A DNA stretch of 64,000 nt from Ostrinia nubilalis (lineage: Eukaryota; Arthropoda; Insecta; Lepidoptera; Crambidae): positions 13,174,001 through 13,238,000 of the forward strand of contig NC_087099.1 in the NCBI RefSeq assembly GCF_963855985.1, written 5' to 3'. Every line of letters begins with the position of its first letter. The stretch's first letter is position 1. This document shows, one piece after another, positions 53,363-63,788 of this stretch. Position numbers and translations under genes: made by a program. The notes beneath the pieces are model-generated. The model made no database searches, had not been told where the DNA came from, and saw only the letters and a program-made list of their open reading frames with translations.

Positions 53363-53847
53363 GCTACTATCAATACTTTTTGATTTTAGCAAATTAATGG
53401 CATTGGAAAATGCACAATTATTGTGTGTGCCATAAAAACACACTTAAAAATACTACGGTATGTATTATATTATCTGTCAGTATCAACTTTTTAACTTGTT
53501 AAAAGAAATGGTGGTCATCAAAAAAATAGTGGACATCAAATTTTTCGTATCGATTTTCTCGTTAATTATTCGTCGCATTTGGTTTATAATAAATATTTGT
53601 GAGGTACATTTGAGGTACTAAATAATGGTAAATATAAGAAAACCATAACTTACCTGTTTCGTCCAATTTCAGCATACACCCGCCAACCTGATATCAGGTT
53701 GGCGGCTCATTTTGTAATTTAAATTGTTCCCGTTTTAGGGAAGTACAAAATTAATAACTAAAGGTACATAAAGGTACACCTCAGGTATTAAAAATTCATA
53801 TTTATATTATTCATTTCTGTGACCATACACCCGCCATTCTGACGTTC
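53363..53847. repeat. Right arm of the ~485-bp inverted repeat
   Basis: Inverse of 50281-50767. The two arms enclose 2.6 kb of repeat-rich, exon-free sequence. Confidence 0.85.
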
Positions 53848-54160
53848 ACAATTTGGCGAAAAGTAATTTGGCCAAACGGAAGGATACCATTATATTGAGT
53901 TGAATGTCGCGCGACGTCACTTCTAAATAAAAAATCTACATAGCCATTTACACAGCAGACATTGGAAAACGAAATGATAATTTTGACAAGGTGATTAAGT
54001 TTGTATGACAATCAATGTATTATTGTAAAAGGTTTTAAGAGAAAATAAAATAATTCAATTATTACTTAAATGATGCAATAAAACTTTAGTCCTACATTTT
54101 AAAATGATGCCAGTGATTTCACTTTCATCATGGAGTATTAAAGCTAGATATTTTTTTCAG

Positions 54161-54363
54161 GTATAATGCCCGTGTTCACGACAACCAGTCAAGGTCGAAT
54201 GATGCTCATACTGGGTGGTTATAAGTTCTCCAAGCATAGGACCACGACGACCAAGATTCGATGGAGGTGTACCAACCATTCCAAAGGCTGCCGAGCTATG
54301 GTGTACAGCGACAAATATAATGTTATCATCGTATCAAGAACTGATCACACTCATCATATTTGA
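54161..54363 (+). CDS. mod(mdg4): mod(mdg4)-type variable exon V35 (FLYWCH, YSDK group)
   Basis: Acceptor TATTTTTTTCAG ends at 54160; GT then 66 residues and TGA. Finger: PVFTTTSQGRMMLILGG, YKFSKHRTTT, TKIRWRC, KGCRAMVYSDKYNVIIV, HTHHI. Its second half is copied almost unchanged at 55183-55313 (psi10). Confidence 0.87.
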
Positions 54364-54379
54364 AATTGTTAATAAATAA

Positions 54380-54463
54380 CCGGGGGCTTTTTGTACGGAG
54401 TTTGACAGATTTTTGACGTTTGTCAAAGTTAAAGTAAGATGGTGCAGCCCAGCCTAAGAGTCG
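54380..54463. mobile_element. MITE fragment, GGTTGCACCA family
   Basis: GGAGTTTGACAGATTTTTGA to GATGGTGCAGCCCAGCC; the left end is lost. It starts about 20 bp after the V35 stop. Confidence 0.6.
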
Positions 54464-54868
54464 CATCTCAAATTATGTACTTGAAAATATCGATTGGAAC
54501 TGAAAATAATTCACACCTTAAGAAATTCGATCTTTTCAAATTATATTATAATAAAATTTAACTTATTTGATCTCATTGTACCTATTTAACTAGCTGTTTA
54601 CAAGTTTTTAAGCATGGAAAGAAATAAAGAATGACAGAATAAAATTATTTGTTTAGCACTTTACTACATTAAAACTTGTTCAAACATTAGGCCCTTTGAC
54701 TAATACCAACCCTGGTATATTGGTACAGTCAGTCAGTGGTACACAGCCTTATTTCAATTAAAACAAAGAAGTGTTGCGAAATTTGTACCAGAGCTTCGAT
54801 GTGACATCACAGCCACTAGATTACAGTTAACTCGACTGGGTTGTAATAAAAACTTCTTCTTCTTTCAG

Positions 54869-55068
54869 GGTTGTATTACGAAGAGTTCAAAAATGGAATC
54901 GTGCTCATCTTTGACGGGCATAGATACACGAAACACAAAGAGACGTACAAAGTGAGGTATCCTAAAACTAGATGGCGGTGCGTGTATTACAGGCAAGGGT
55001 GTAGAGCAGCGCTCCATGTAATGGATGGCAACGTGGTCGTGAAATATATCAGGGAACACAATCATTAA
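54869..55068 (+). CDS. mod(mdg4): mod(mdg4)-type variable exon V36 (FLYWCH)
   Basis: Acceptor TTCTTCTTTCAG ends at 54868; GG then 65 residues and TAA after HNH. Finger: YYEEFKNGIVLIFDG, HRYTKHKETYK, YPKTRWRC, RQGCRAALHVMDGNVVV, EHNH. The first strand is acidic and shorter than usual, and GH replaces GY. Sister of V37. Confidence 0.88.
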
Positions 55069-55182
55069 ATAAAATAATCGTCAGTACAACTGCGTACCTC
55101 GCTGGAATTCGACTCTCCCTCGCACTCACCCGCACACCTCGCGTTCGCCCCGTCCGTACCAGAACGTCGATGTGACGTCAGG

Positions 55183-55313
55183 ACCACGACGACCAAGATT
55201 CGATGGAGGTGTACCAACCATTCCAAAGGCTGCCGAGCTATGGTGTACAGCGACAAATATAATGTTATCATCGTATCAAGAACTGATCACACTCATCATA
55301 TTTCAAATTGTTA
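55183..55313 (+). pseudogene. Partial copy psi10 of exon V35
   Basis: 131 bp that match 54240-54370 (from GGACCACGACGACCAAGATT on) with one visible change: TTTGAAATT became TTTCAAATT, so the TGA stop is TCA. It has no acceptor and joins the truncated GC-rich MITE at GACGTCA. A very recent copy or a gene-conversion product. Confidence 0.88.
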
Positions 55314-55785
55314 AAATTTTCTGGCGTCAAGACACCCCGCAAACTACACTTACACATAAACGATGCTTGCTTAAGTGAAGCAGAAAATTGAACGCTCTTG
55401 GTTCGTGTGTCACCATGTGCGTTCACGCGCACTGTGAGACCTCTTAGTAATGTTTGTTAATACGGGCGTTATTGTCGGCCGAGATAGTTTAGTCGGGCTG
55501 TTAATCAGTATGCAGCATCTCAAACAAAGATTTTAAAATTACTTGAAAACATCGAATTGAATTGAAAATATTTTAAAGTTATTTTACAAATAAAGTTGAA
55601 ATTATTTGATCTCATTGTATGTATTTTAACTAGCTATTTACTTTGTACGCATGGAAAGAAATAAAGAATGACAGAATAAAATTATTTGTTTAGCACTTTA
55701 TTACATTAAAACTTGTTCAAATATTAGGCTCTTTCAGACACACTTTTGACACCCAAAGTGCCCAAAAATTTTACAACACAACCTT

Positions 55786-55935
55786 CATCATCATCATCAT
55801 CATCTCAGCCATAGGACGTCCACTGCTGAACATAGTCCTCCCCCAATGCTTTCCACGGTGATCGATTGGTAGCGGCCTGCGTCCAGCGCTTCCCTGCTAC
55901 CTTTACGATGTCGTTGGTCCACCTTGTAGGTGCAC
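55786..55935 (-). mobile_element. RTE-type LINE 3' fragment (minus)
   Basis: TCATCATCATCATCATC then the complement of the RTE ORF end, up to GTCCACCTTGTAGGTGCACA. It interrupts the copied 379-517-type MITE. Confidence 0.8.
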
Positions 55936-56057
55936 AACCTTATTCCAATTATAACAATGAAGTGTTGCGAACTTTGTACCAGAGCATCGATGTGACCTCA
56001 CGGCCGCCAGGTTAGTTAATTCGACTGGGTTGTAATAAAAACTTCCATTTATTTCAG

Positions 56058-56245
56058 GGTTGTATTACGAAGAGTTCAGAAATGGAATCGTGCTCGTCTT
56101 TGACGGGCATAGATACACGAAACACGAAGTGAGGTATCCTAAAACAAGATGGCGGTGCGTGTATTACAGGCAGGGGTGTAGAGCAGCGCTCCATGTAATG
56201 GATGGCAACGTGGTCGTGAAATATATCAGGGAACACAATCATTAA
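56058..56245 (+). CDS. mod(mdg4): mod(mdg4)-type variable exon V37 (FLYWCH)
   Basis: Acceptor CATTTATTTCAG ends at 56057; GG then 61 residues and TAA after HNH. Finger as V36 (YYEEFRNGIVLVFDG, KTRWRC, GCRAALHVMDGNVVV) but with a 12-bp in-frame deletion that removes four residues of the loop before KTRW (KHKETYKVRY to KHEVRY). Flanks match those of V36 for several hundred bases, so this is a tandem duplicate. Confidence 0.88.
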
Positions 56246-56616
56246 ATAAAATAATCGTCAGTACAACTGCGTACCTCGCTGGAATTCGACTCTCCCTCGC
56301 ACTCACCCGCACACCTCGCGTTCGCCCCGTCCGTACCAGAACGTCGATGTGACGTCACGGCTAGACGCTAGTGTTTTTTTTTTTCTTTTTGTTTTTGTAA
56401 AGAGACCTTAGGCAGGATATGGTCACATAAACTTTTACTTGCCCAAATGGTTGATCTTTTATTGAAGTGCTTATTTATTCATTTAATTCATCCACTCTTT
56501 AAAGATCACAAAATTCTCGTCACATAATCATTGTGCCAAAAATAAATTGTATTAGTATTGCATGTAGGTATAATATACCTATCTTTTAAATCATGATAAG
56601 AAAATATGTTTTAGTG

Positions 56617-56757
56617 TATAGTCTGGTTCGGGAGCACGTAGAATTTTGTCCAATGACCCCAAGCTACCCATCCTTATCGCTCGCGCATAATTATATTGCT
56701 GTCGCGACTGTGCGAGCGCGACCGCAACATAACGTGCTCCCGGACCAGACTACAGAA
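56617..56757. mobile_element. MITE (GGTTCGGGAGCACGTAGAAT ends)
   Basis: AGTCTGGTTCGGGAGCACGT at the left, ACGTGCTCCCGGACCAGACT at the right. Remaining spacer up to 57411 shows repeat scraps only (57000-57060 resembles 51930-51975, CTAGTCCCAAACTAAGCA-like). Confidence 0.78.
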
Positions 56758-57411
56758 ATAAATTATTTCCGTGTGCGTGTAAGAAATTTTATTTCTTGTT
56801 TTTCCATTGGCTGTATCGCTCTAGCACCATTGCGGTTTATTTCATAAATGGGATACAAAATTTAAGAAATCAAATAAGGATTCAAACGTCATTTCTAATG
56901 TGCGGGATGTCGTGCATACGTTTTTGTATTTGAATATCTTCTGTGTATAATAAAGTAGGTATGTAAGTGTGTGTATATTGGTTGCCTGGTATCCTTACCA
57001 CAAGCTCTGCTTAGTTTGGGACTGGACGGCGTAGTGTATAATGTCCAAGGTTTTTTCTCCATATCATGCTGAGGTTCTTTAACTCATAAGCGCGTGTCAA
57101 GTACTGGTTATGCTCCGCGCACAGCAATATGGATGTATTTTACGCCTGTATTCGCTAAAATCGCCAAACGATGCTTGCTTAAGTGAAGCAGCAAATTGAA
57201 CGCACAGCGTTGAATAGAGATTAGAGCTCTGTGATTGGTTCGTGTGATCGTGTGTCACCCGTGTGCGTTCGTCCACGCGCGCTGTGAGACTTCATAGTAA
57301 TGTTTGTGAATACGAGCGTCAGCATTATTAAGTTAGAGGTTTTCATTATGTCCTTACTGTTTGTCCTACTTTCACGTACAAACTTCAATACGGTATTTTA
57401 TTTCTTTTCAG

Positions 57412-57749
57412 AGATCGAATACAAAATGATTACGACATCCCGAGGATTCTCGTTGATGATGATTAACGAGTTCACGTTCTACACGCCGAAAAAAGGGGCG
57501 CTTACCTGGACTTGTTCCAGCAGGACTTCGGGCTGCCCAGCCAAAGTGAAGCTGGTGGATGACACCATCCGAGTAACCAGCTTGGAGCACAATCACGGAG
57601 CCCCCGCGTACTACGTCAAACCAGACGGAAACTACGTGTTTTATCGACGACGCGACTCAAAACCAAAATATTTGAAAAAATTCTTGCAGAAAGGGGAGAG
57701 AGTGAAGGATAGAGGAAAACAACAGGCTGAGGATCCAAATGGTTCCTAA
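57412..57749 (+). CDS. mod(mdg4): Variable exon V38 (FLYWCH, FKMI group, long tail)
   Basis: Acceptor TTTATTTCTTTTCAG ends at 57411; AG then 111 residues and TAA. Finger: YKMITTSRGFSLMMINEFTF at 3-22, LTWTC at 30-34, ligands C34, C41, H59 and H61. KTRW is absent; a plain W-x-C stays. After HNHGAPAYYVKPDGNYVF a basic, disordered tail runs to 111 (YRRRDSKPKY, KKFLQKGERVKDRGKQQ). Confidence 0.87.
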
Positions 57750-58388
57750 GGCCACAGATTCACACAAAAATCAATTAGACACTTACAGGGCTTCTGCCCT
57801 GTGATGGTACATATCTATGTACCATCGTAGACTGCATCTCACTTAACACCAGGTGTGATTGCGGTCAAATACCTGTCTAGTTATGCATAAAATTAAGTAC
57901 GTGTGAAACCGCGCACTATTGCACGTACTGTTTGTACATTTTGTGTGTATACTAAACTATTACTTAGCCTGGGAAACCTATTTCTAGGCCCAGATGAAAT
58001 AAGACAATTGCCCGCAACATATGTATATGACGTTTGGTTAGCCTAACCATAATAGATTATTATAATTATATAGTGTAGTTCCCATAATAAACGAGTTGAA
58101 TTTATAACCTTCTTTTTAAGTAATTTAAAATATTCTCTAAGGCACTACTATTAATAAATTATGTCCTTCAATGGTTGGGTTTTTATTGACCTGTAGCACA
58201 GAATATTAAGTAGGCTGTAGATCCAAGCTACACAGGAGTTTCAGCGGTGAGAAGGAGTGGTGGGAATAGTCCCGTACTAGTAATTTTAATTCTAAATACC
58301 CAATATTATAGTAAGTAATATCCTTAGGACATGTCCATATTTTCCGCTGGAATTAGATATCTAATCTTAAATTGTTATTTCTTTTCAG
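57750..58388. other. Spacer between V38 and V39
   Basis: 57800-57830 has a CTGTGATGGTACATA / TATGTACCATCG dyad; 58170-58275 is a copy of the 15322-15470 repeat. No exon. Confidence 0.45.
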
Positions 58389-58669
58389 AGATCGAATTCA
58401 AGATGGTGAGATCATCTCGAGGAGTGGAATTGATGATGATAAATGAATATACCTTTTACAAACTATGCAAAGGTAAAAGAAAGACATGGACATGCTCTAG
58501 CAGGACCTCTGGATGTTCAGCCAAAGTGACACTGGAGGCGAACTTCACAATTACCACGTACAATTTAAGGCACAACCACGACCCACCATCGTACCACGTC
58601 GCCATAGATGGAAGCTACGTGTTCTCCAGACCAAGAGGCTATTACATTGAAGGAGCTTGTAGATATTAA
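58389..58669 (+). CDS. mod(mdg4): Variable exon V39 (FLYWCH, FKMI group)
   Basis: Acceptor TTATTTCTTTTCAG ends at 58388; AG then 92 residues and TAA. Finger: FKMVRSSRGVELMMINEYTF, KTWTC, SGCSAKVTLEANFTI, RHNHDPPSYHV. It shares CSSRTSGC with V38, its tandem sister, but it lost the long basic tail. Confidence 0.87.
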
Positions 58670-58710
58670 AATAATCTAAGATTACCAGGTAGGAACACAT
58701 TCTAGCTAAA

Positions 58711-58887
58711 GCCCGGTCTGTGAGCACGTAGAATTTTGTCCAATGACCCCAAGCTACCCATCCTTATCGCTCGCACGTCGGGTGCGGTGACGTCGCGGGC
58801 GCCCGTCGCACAGTCGCGACAGCAATATAATTACGCGCGAGCGATAAGGATGGGGTCATTGGACAAAATTCTACGTGCTCACAGACC
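58711..58887. mobile_element. MITE (GGTCTGTGAGCACGTAGAAT ends)
   Basis: GAGCACGTAGAATTTTGTCC at the left and its inverse at the right, with CGCACAGTCGCGACAGCAAT inside. The palindromic MITE at 58889-59057 follows directly. Confidence 0.82.
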
Positions 58888-58888
58888 T

Positions 58889-59057
58889 GAGCCCCGATTA
58901 CGGTAATTTTTAACGTCAACAATCCAGACACGCTTCTCGATTCTGCGATACGATTGGTCGTTCAACAGCGTACGTCAGCTGTTTTGACCAATCGTATCGC
59001 AGAATCAGAAACGCGTCTGGATTGTAGACGTTATAAAAGTTACCGTAATCGGGGCTC
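58889..59057. mobile_element. Palindromic MITE, third copy
   Basis: Near-identical to the tandem pair inside the hAT at 22380-22717 (starts GAGCCCCGATTACGGTAA). Sequence 59095-59230 after it is the reverse of 45290-45410. Confidence 0.88.
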
Positions 59058-59814
59058 AGACTATAGCTATAGACCAAAATTGTTATACAGGGTGTTGGTT
59101 TCAAGTCTCGCCATATTTAGGGAGTTGATTATGTAGCTTATTCTGATCACGAATCAATAAAAAATTTGACTTCGAAAAAAATTTAAAACGAACTTTAACT
59201 TTAGTTAGTCAAAGAAAAATACCTATTTACTTAGATAGTGTATACTATAGGTAAAAAGATCACCTAAATAAACCTAAATAATATGGCAAGGATTGAAATC
59301 AACATCCTGTATACATATTATGGTCTACTTAGCCCATCAATCATAGAATAAATTAATGTAATAAATCTAAAAATCTTCCTCTCTCCTAAAATGTAGTGCC
59401 CGACGGGGTCCATAATTGTATCATACTGTATATTGTATCTTACCTTACCAATACCACCTTTTGTAACATTATGGAAGCAATAAATTATTAAGTATTGAAT
59501 AATGCATTGCACTAAAACGCACTCAACTCAAAATAAGACATAAGTACTTATATCCCTTAGTCACTTATGTATCCTACTAGTCCTACTTCCTACTAATATT
59601 ATAAATGCGAAAGTTTGTATGGATGTCTGGATGTTAACATGTTTGTTACCCTTTCGTTTGTTGTAAGCCATTGTGTGGATCCTGTAATGTAAATAAGACA
59701 TTGAAATGTGAAAAATGCATTTAAATATAAAATTATAAGTTATCTCACACAAGTTTATTATTTTGTACATAAATAGTGTAATAGTATGAGCGGAGTCATA
59801 TGACCGGCGTCCGT

Positions 59815-60098
59815 CTTTCTAAAGTCCGGTCGCCGAGCAGATAGAATTTCGTGAATTTCGGGCAGCGTGGGGTCATTGTACGAAATTCTATCTGCTCGGC
59901 AACCGGACTTTAGGTAGTTAGATTTTACCTTCTTTCTAGTCTGGTCACCGAGCACGTAGAATTTTGTCCAATGACCCCACACTCACTGCTGCCGCCCGTC
60001 GCACAGTCGCGACAGCAATATAATTACGCGCGAGCGATAAGGATAGGTAGCTTGGGATCATTGGACAAAATTCTACGTGCTCGACGACCAGACTTTAT
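59815..60098. mobile_element. Two MITEs of the GAGCACGTA family, side by side
   Basis: First: about 59822-59915 (AAAGTCCGGTCGCCGAGCAG / CTGCTCGGCAACCGGACTTT). Second: 59934-60098 (TCTAGTCTGGTCACCGAGCA / GCTCGACGACCAGACTTT). Confidence 0.8.
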
Positions 60099-60114
60099 TG
60101 TTAAGCCCTCGTAC

Positions 60115-60250
60115 TGAGCTACGAGTAAATATGCTTGTGTTACAAGTAGGTTCACCACAATTGAATAGTCGAGCGACGGGGGGTTCGAACTAGCGTTCCT
60201 CGGATCTCGAGTCGACCGGGCGACACCTTTAGCGTTCTGCTATGATGGCT
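60115..60250 (-). mobile_element. tRNA-derived SINE fragment (minus)
   Basis: GGGGGGTTCGAACTAGCGTTCC and CGGATCTCGAGTCGACC match the SINE at 30880-30985. Confidence 0.65.
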
Positions 60251-60315
60251 TATTTTATGTTTTTACGATTATCAAGCGAATTTCTTCCCTTACTAATTTA
60301 TATTATTCTTTCCAG

Positions 60316-60575
60316 ATCTCGAATTCAAGATGATAAATTCGTCTAGAAATGGTTTCCTCTTGATGGTGAATGGTTTCACATACCATAAGATGAGCTCCCG
60401 AGGAAAGATGTGGGTTTGTACCAGCAAAGTATCCCACAGTTGCAAAGCCAAAGTAAGGATGGACGTTGGAATGCTTACACCTTATTGTCTCGAGCACAAC
60501 CACCCTCAACCTACGTACCATGTCAGTAAGGAAGGAAGGTATATCAAACTTCACCTCCCATTTGATCGGAAATAA
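60316..60575 (+). CDS. mod(mdg4): Variable exon V40 (FLYWCH, FKMI group)
   Basis: Acceptor TATTCTTTCCAG ends at 60315; AT then 85 residues and TAA. Finger: EFKMINSSRNGFLLMVNG at 2-19, FTYHKMSSRG, KMWVC at 30-34, ligands C34, C42, H60 and H62, then HPQPTYHVSKEGRY and a basic end. AATAAA overlaps the stop (GGAAATAAAATG). Confidence 0.88.
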
Positions 60576-61202
60576 AATGTATTCTTAATAATAATGTGTT
60601 TACTTTGAGCCTCCTCGGACTTATCTAGTATGTTTTTTAACTCCAACGGGAAAACTCCTGGAAGGGCGTGTTCAGGCGTAGGTACTTACTAGACGGTGGC
60701 AGCAAGCTTCTCCCGGTATCCTCATTCACAAAGGCACTGGTTGTCTTACTTCCATTGTTTTTATCAGCGTTGTTGTATTGCTGTTAAGATTGTTTCTTTC
60801 TCATCAGTAGACAGTATCACGGCAAGTATTAAATCAAATCGAATCAAAAATATTTTATTCAATTTAGACCACTAGTGGCACTTATGAACGTTAAAATACA
60901 GTAAAAAAGTAGCCCATAAAAAAGGTAGCCCTTATTTGATGGAAGAACATGATCAGACTGATGGTGGATGGTAGCAAACTTCACCCGGCATCCTCAATCA
61001 CAAAGGCACTGGTTGTCTTACTTCCTTTGTTCTTATCAGCGTTTGTTTTTTTCTCAACAGAATCACAATAAGTTGATGAAAAAAATAATTATCGTCAATT
61101 TACAACAATCGAACTAGACTTTTTTTGTCGCATTGGATTCTAGAAAGTTGCGTGCATGCGTTAAGTTCAGGGGTAGTACTCTTAAAGTATTTCTCTTTTC
61201 AG
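60576..61202. other. Spacer before V41, partly duplicated
   Basis: TCACAAAGGCACTGGTTGTC blocks at 60728 and 60999 recur near 61797 and 62065, so parts of this intron were copied several times. No exon. Confidence 0.6.
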
Positions 61203-61495
61203 GTCTGCAGTTCAAAATGATAAATTCGTCTAGAGGTGGTTTCCTCTTAATGGTGAACGGTTACACATATCATAAGCTGAACACCAAAGGAAAGCTGTGG
61301 GTTTGTACTAGTAAACCTACCCTTAATTGCAAAGCTAAAGTAAGATTGGACGATCCTGAGACACTTATACCTTACTGCCTCGAGCACAACCATCCTCAAC
61401 CTATTTACCATGTCAGTAAGGAAGGAATGTATTACAAAGTTAGTCGTAGTCATAATGATTTATTGCAACATATTGGTAGTCACATTAGGTCTTAA
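61203..61495 (+). CDS. mod(mdg4): Variable exon V41 (FLYWCH, FKMI group, extended)
   Basis: Acceptor TTTCTCTTTTCAG ends at 61202; GT then 96 residues and TAA. Finger nearly equal to V42: QFKMINSSRGGFLLMVNG, YTYHKLNTKG, KLWVC, LNCKAKVRLDDPETLIPYCL, EHNHPQPIYHVSKEGMYYKV. Then it reads on for 17 residues (SRSHNDLLQHIGSHIRS) through sequence that is 3'UTR in V42. Confidence 0.88.
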
Positions 61496-61604
61496 TCTCC
61501 CATATAATAATAATAATAAATATCCTTGGACATTTTACACTGCGCCGCTAGCCCCAAACTAAGCAAAGCTTGTACTATGGGTACTAGACAACGGATATAA
61601 ACAT

Positions 61605-62127
61605 ACTTAAATACTTTTTTTTTGTAAATACATACATATCGGAAATAAAATGTATTCTTGATAATAATGTATTTATTTTGAGCCATATCGGACTTACTCG
61701 TAATACATTTTTAAACCCAACGAGGCTCTTGCCCATTTGATGGAAGGACATTATCAGTCTGAAGGTGGAAGCAAGCTTCACCCGGTATCTTCAATCACAA
61801 AGGCACTGGTTGTCTTTACTTCCATTGTTTTTATCAGCATTGCTGTATTGCTGGCAAGATTGTTTCTTTTATACTTAAATACTTTTTTTTTGTAAATACA
61901 TACATATCGGAAATAAAATGTATTCTTGATAATAATGTATTTATTTTGAGCCATATCGGACTTACTCGTAATACATTTTTAAACCCAAAGAGGCTCTTGC
62001 CCATTTGATGGAAGGACATTATCAGTCTGAAGGTGGAAGCAAGCTTCACCCGGTATCTTCAATCACAAAGGCACTGGTTGTCTTTACTTCCATTGTTTTT
62101 ATCAGCATTGCTGTATTGCTGGCAAGA
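61605..62127. repeat. Tandem ~255-bp intron repeat, two copies
   Basis: From ATACTTAAATACTTTTTTTT to ATTGCTGGCAAGATTGTTTC: copies at about 61607-61868 and 61870-62130, nearly identical. The block also contains a scrap of the 51930-52020 repeat (CGGATATAAACATACTTAAA). Confidence 0.85.
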
Positions 62128-62307
62128 TTGTTTCTTTCTCAACAGTATCACGGTAAGTATTACCTATAAGCTGATGAGAAAATTAATTATCGTAAGTTCA
62201 ATACAACAATCGACCTAGCTAGACTTTCTTTGTCACTTTGGATTCGAGAAAGTTGCGTGCATGCGTAAAGTTTAGGAGTAGTATTCTTAAAGTATTTCTC
62301 TTTTCAG

Positions 62308-62552
62308 GTCTGCAGTTCAAAATGATAAATTCGTCTAGAGGTGGTTTCCTCTTAATGGTGAACGGTTACACATATCATAAGCTGAGCACCAAAGGGAAGC
62401 TGTGGGTTTGTACTAGTAAACCATCCCTTAATTGCAAAGCTAAAGTAAGATTGGACGATCCTGAGACACTTATACCTTACTGCCTCGAGCACAACCATCC
62501 TCAACCTATATACCATGTCAGTAAGGAAGGAATGTATTACAAAGTTCATTAA
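62308..62552 (+). CDS. mod(mdg4): Variable exon V42 (FLYWCH, FKMI group)
   Basis: Acceptor TTTCTCTTTTCAG ends at 62307; GT then 80 residues and TAA. Same finger as V41 with few changes (STKG for NTKG, SLNC for TLNC). It ends YYKVH. The intron before it also matches that of V41 for about 100 bp, hence a recent tandem duplicate. Confidence 0.88.
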
Positions 62553-63029
62553 TTCGTCATAATGATTTATTGCAACATGTTGGTAGTCACATTAGGTCTT
62601 AATCTCCCATGATCGGAAATAAAATGTATTCTTAATAATAATGTGTTTATTTTGAGCCATATCGGACTTACTCGTAACCTAACGGGGCTCTTGGCCTACA
62701 TCCCATGTGATGGAAGGTCATGATCGAGCTGAAGGTTGCCATTTTCATGCCCTCAGTGGGAACAGAATTCACGACTTCTTGTCGTAATAATAGCCAACTT
62801 GTGGACGCCTCACGAAATTAACCGACCAACGTTGTTAGTGCGACCAGGTGACCGTCAACCTTTGGTCGCCCAGGTACCACTGGGGAAACAAGGTGGCTAA
62901 GGACTTGCGCGGTCTCCACATCTATAACTGGTGACAGGTGCAGAACAGATCATAGGGAAGACTTAGTTAATTAGTGTTGCGCCGTTGTTAGACGTATCTA
63001 TGCTTTGGTATCATTGTAAGGCCCAGTTT
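62553..63029. other. Spacer after V42
   Basis: 62610-62690 repeats the GAAATAAAATGTATTCTTAA flank seen after V40 and at 61640. The rest is unassigned, GC-richer near 62790-62950. Confidence 0.45.
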
Positions 63030-63232
63030 TTTGGATCGTAGTTAAAATAATCAATAGTCAAATTCGACAGATGTCAATTGACAAGTAGTTAAATATCAGA
63101 AAAAAATGATTTTTGAACAATGGTTAGCTTGAATTTTAGTAAATTTTTAACTATTAGTTTACATTTTGTTAATATTTTACCATTAGTAGCAAAATTTAAC
63201 AATTAGTTATTTTAACTATGAATCAAAAAAAT
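63030..63232. mobile_element. Palindromic element, second copy
   Basis: GGATCGTAGTTAAAATAATC ... TTTTAACTATGAATCAAAAA; pairs with 32652-32880. 63233-63788 holds nothing recognised. Confidence 0.68.
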
Positions 63233-63788
63233 TAATGCATTTCAGAATTTCTGCTCTTAAGGAGCCTCTACACGTCTCATAATCTTTTTACCCTACCAGC
63301 GCTTCCAGGCCAACATTTGGCAAGTGCTGAGAAGAAGCGCCGCAACAAACTTAGTCACCACTGTCTGCCGGTTAATATAAATAAATAAAAAAAGCAGTAG
63401 TAGGTACATTTGATTCAGGAGCAGTTCACTGTTTTACCACGCATTCTTGTATGGTGTATCTTATAAGAATGGGTATACAAAATTGCGTGGTATATTAAAC
63501 AAGGTAATATCTAGACTTACAGATTAAGATACTTAAATACTAGTAGAAATGACTCGCATTAATAAATTTGAATAACTTGGATTGACCAGTCCCCGAAAGC
63601 AGCGCCTGTTCACAGACATGACGAGTGAACCAGCCATCGCTTCACTCGACCATATTAGAGGGAATGTAACGACCCGCCTCACTACGCCACCACCCCAGAG
63701 ACATTTTAGTGAGAATGACAATTCCAATTTGTTAGTAGTACCTGAGGTTTACTACTAAAATCATTCTAACAAAATTTTTAAATTTCAG

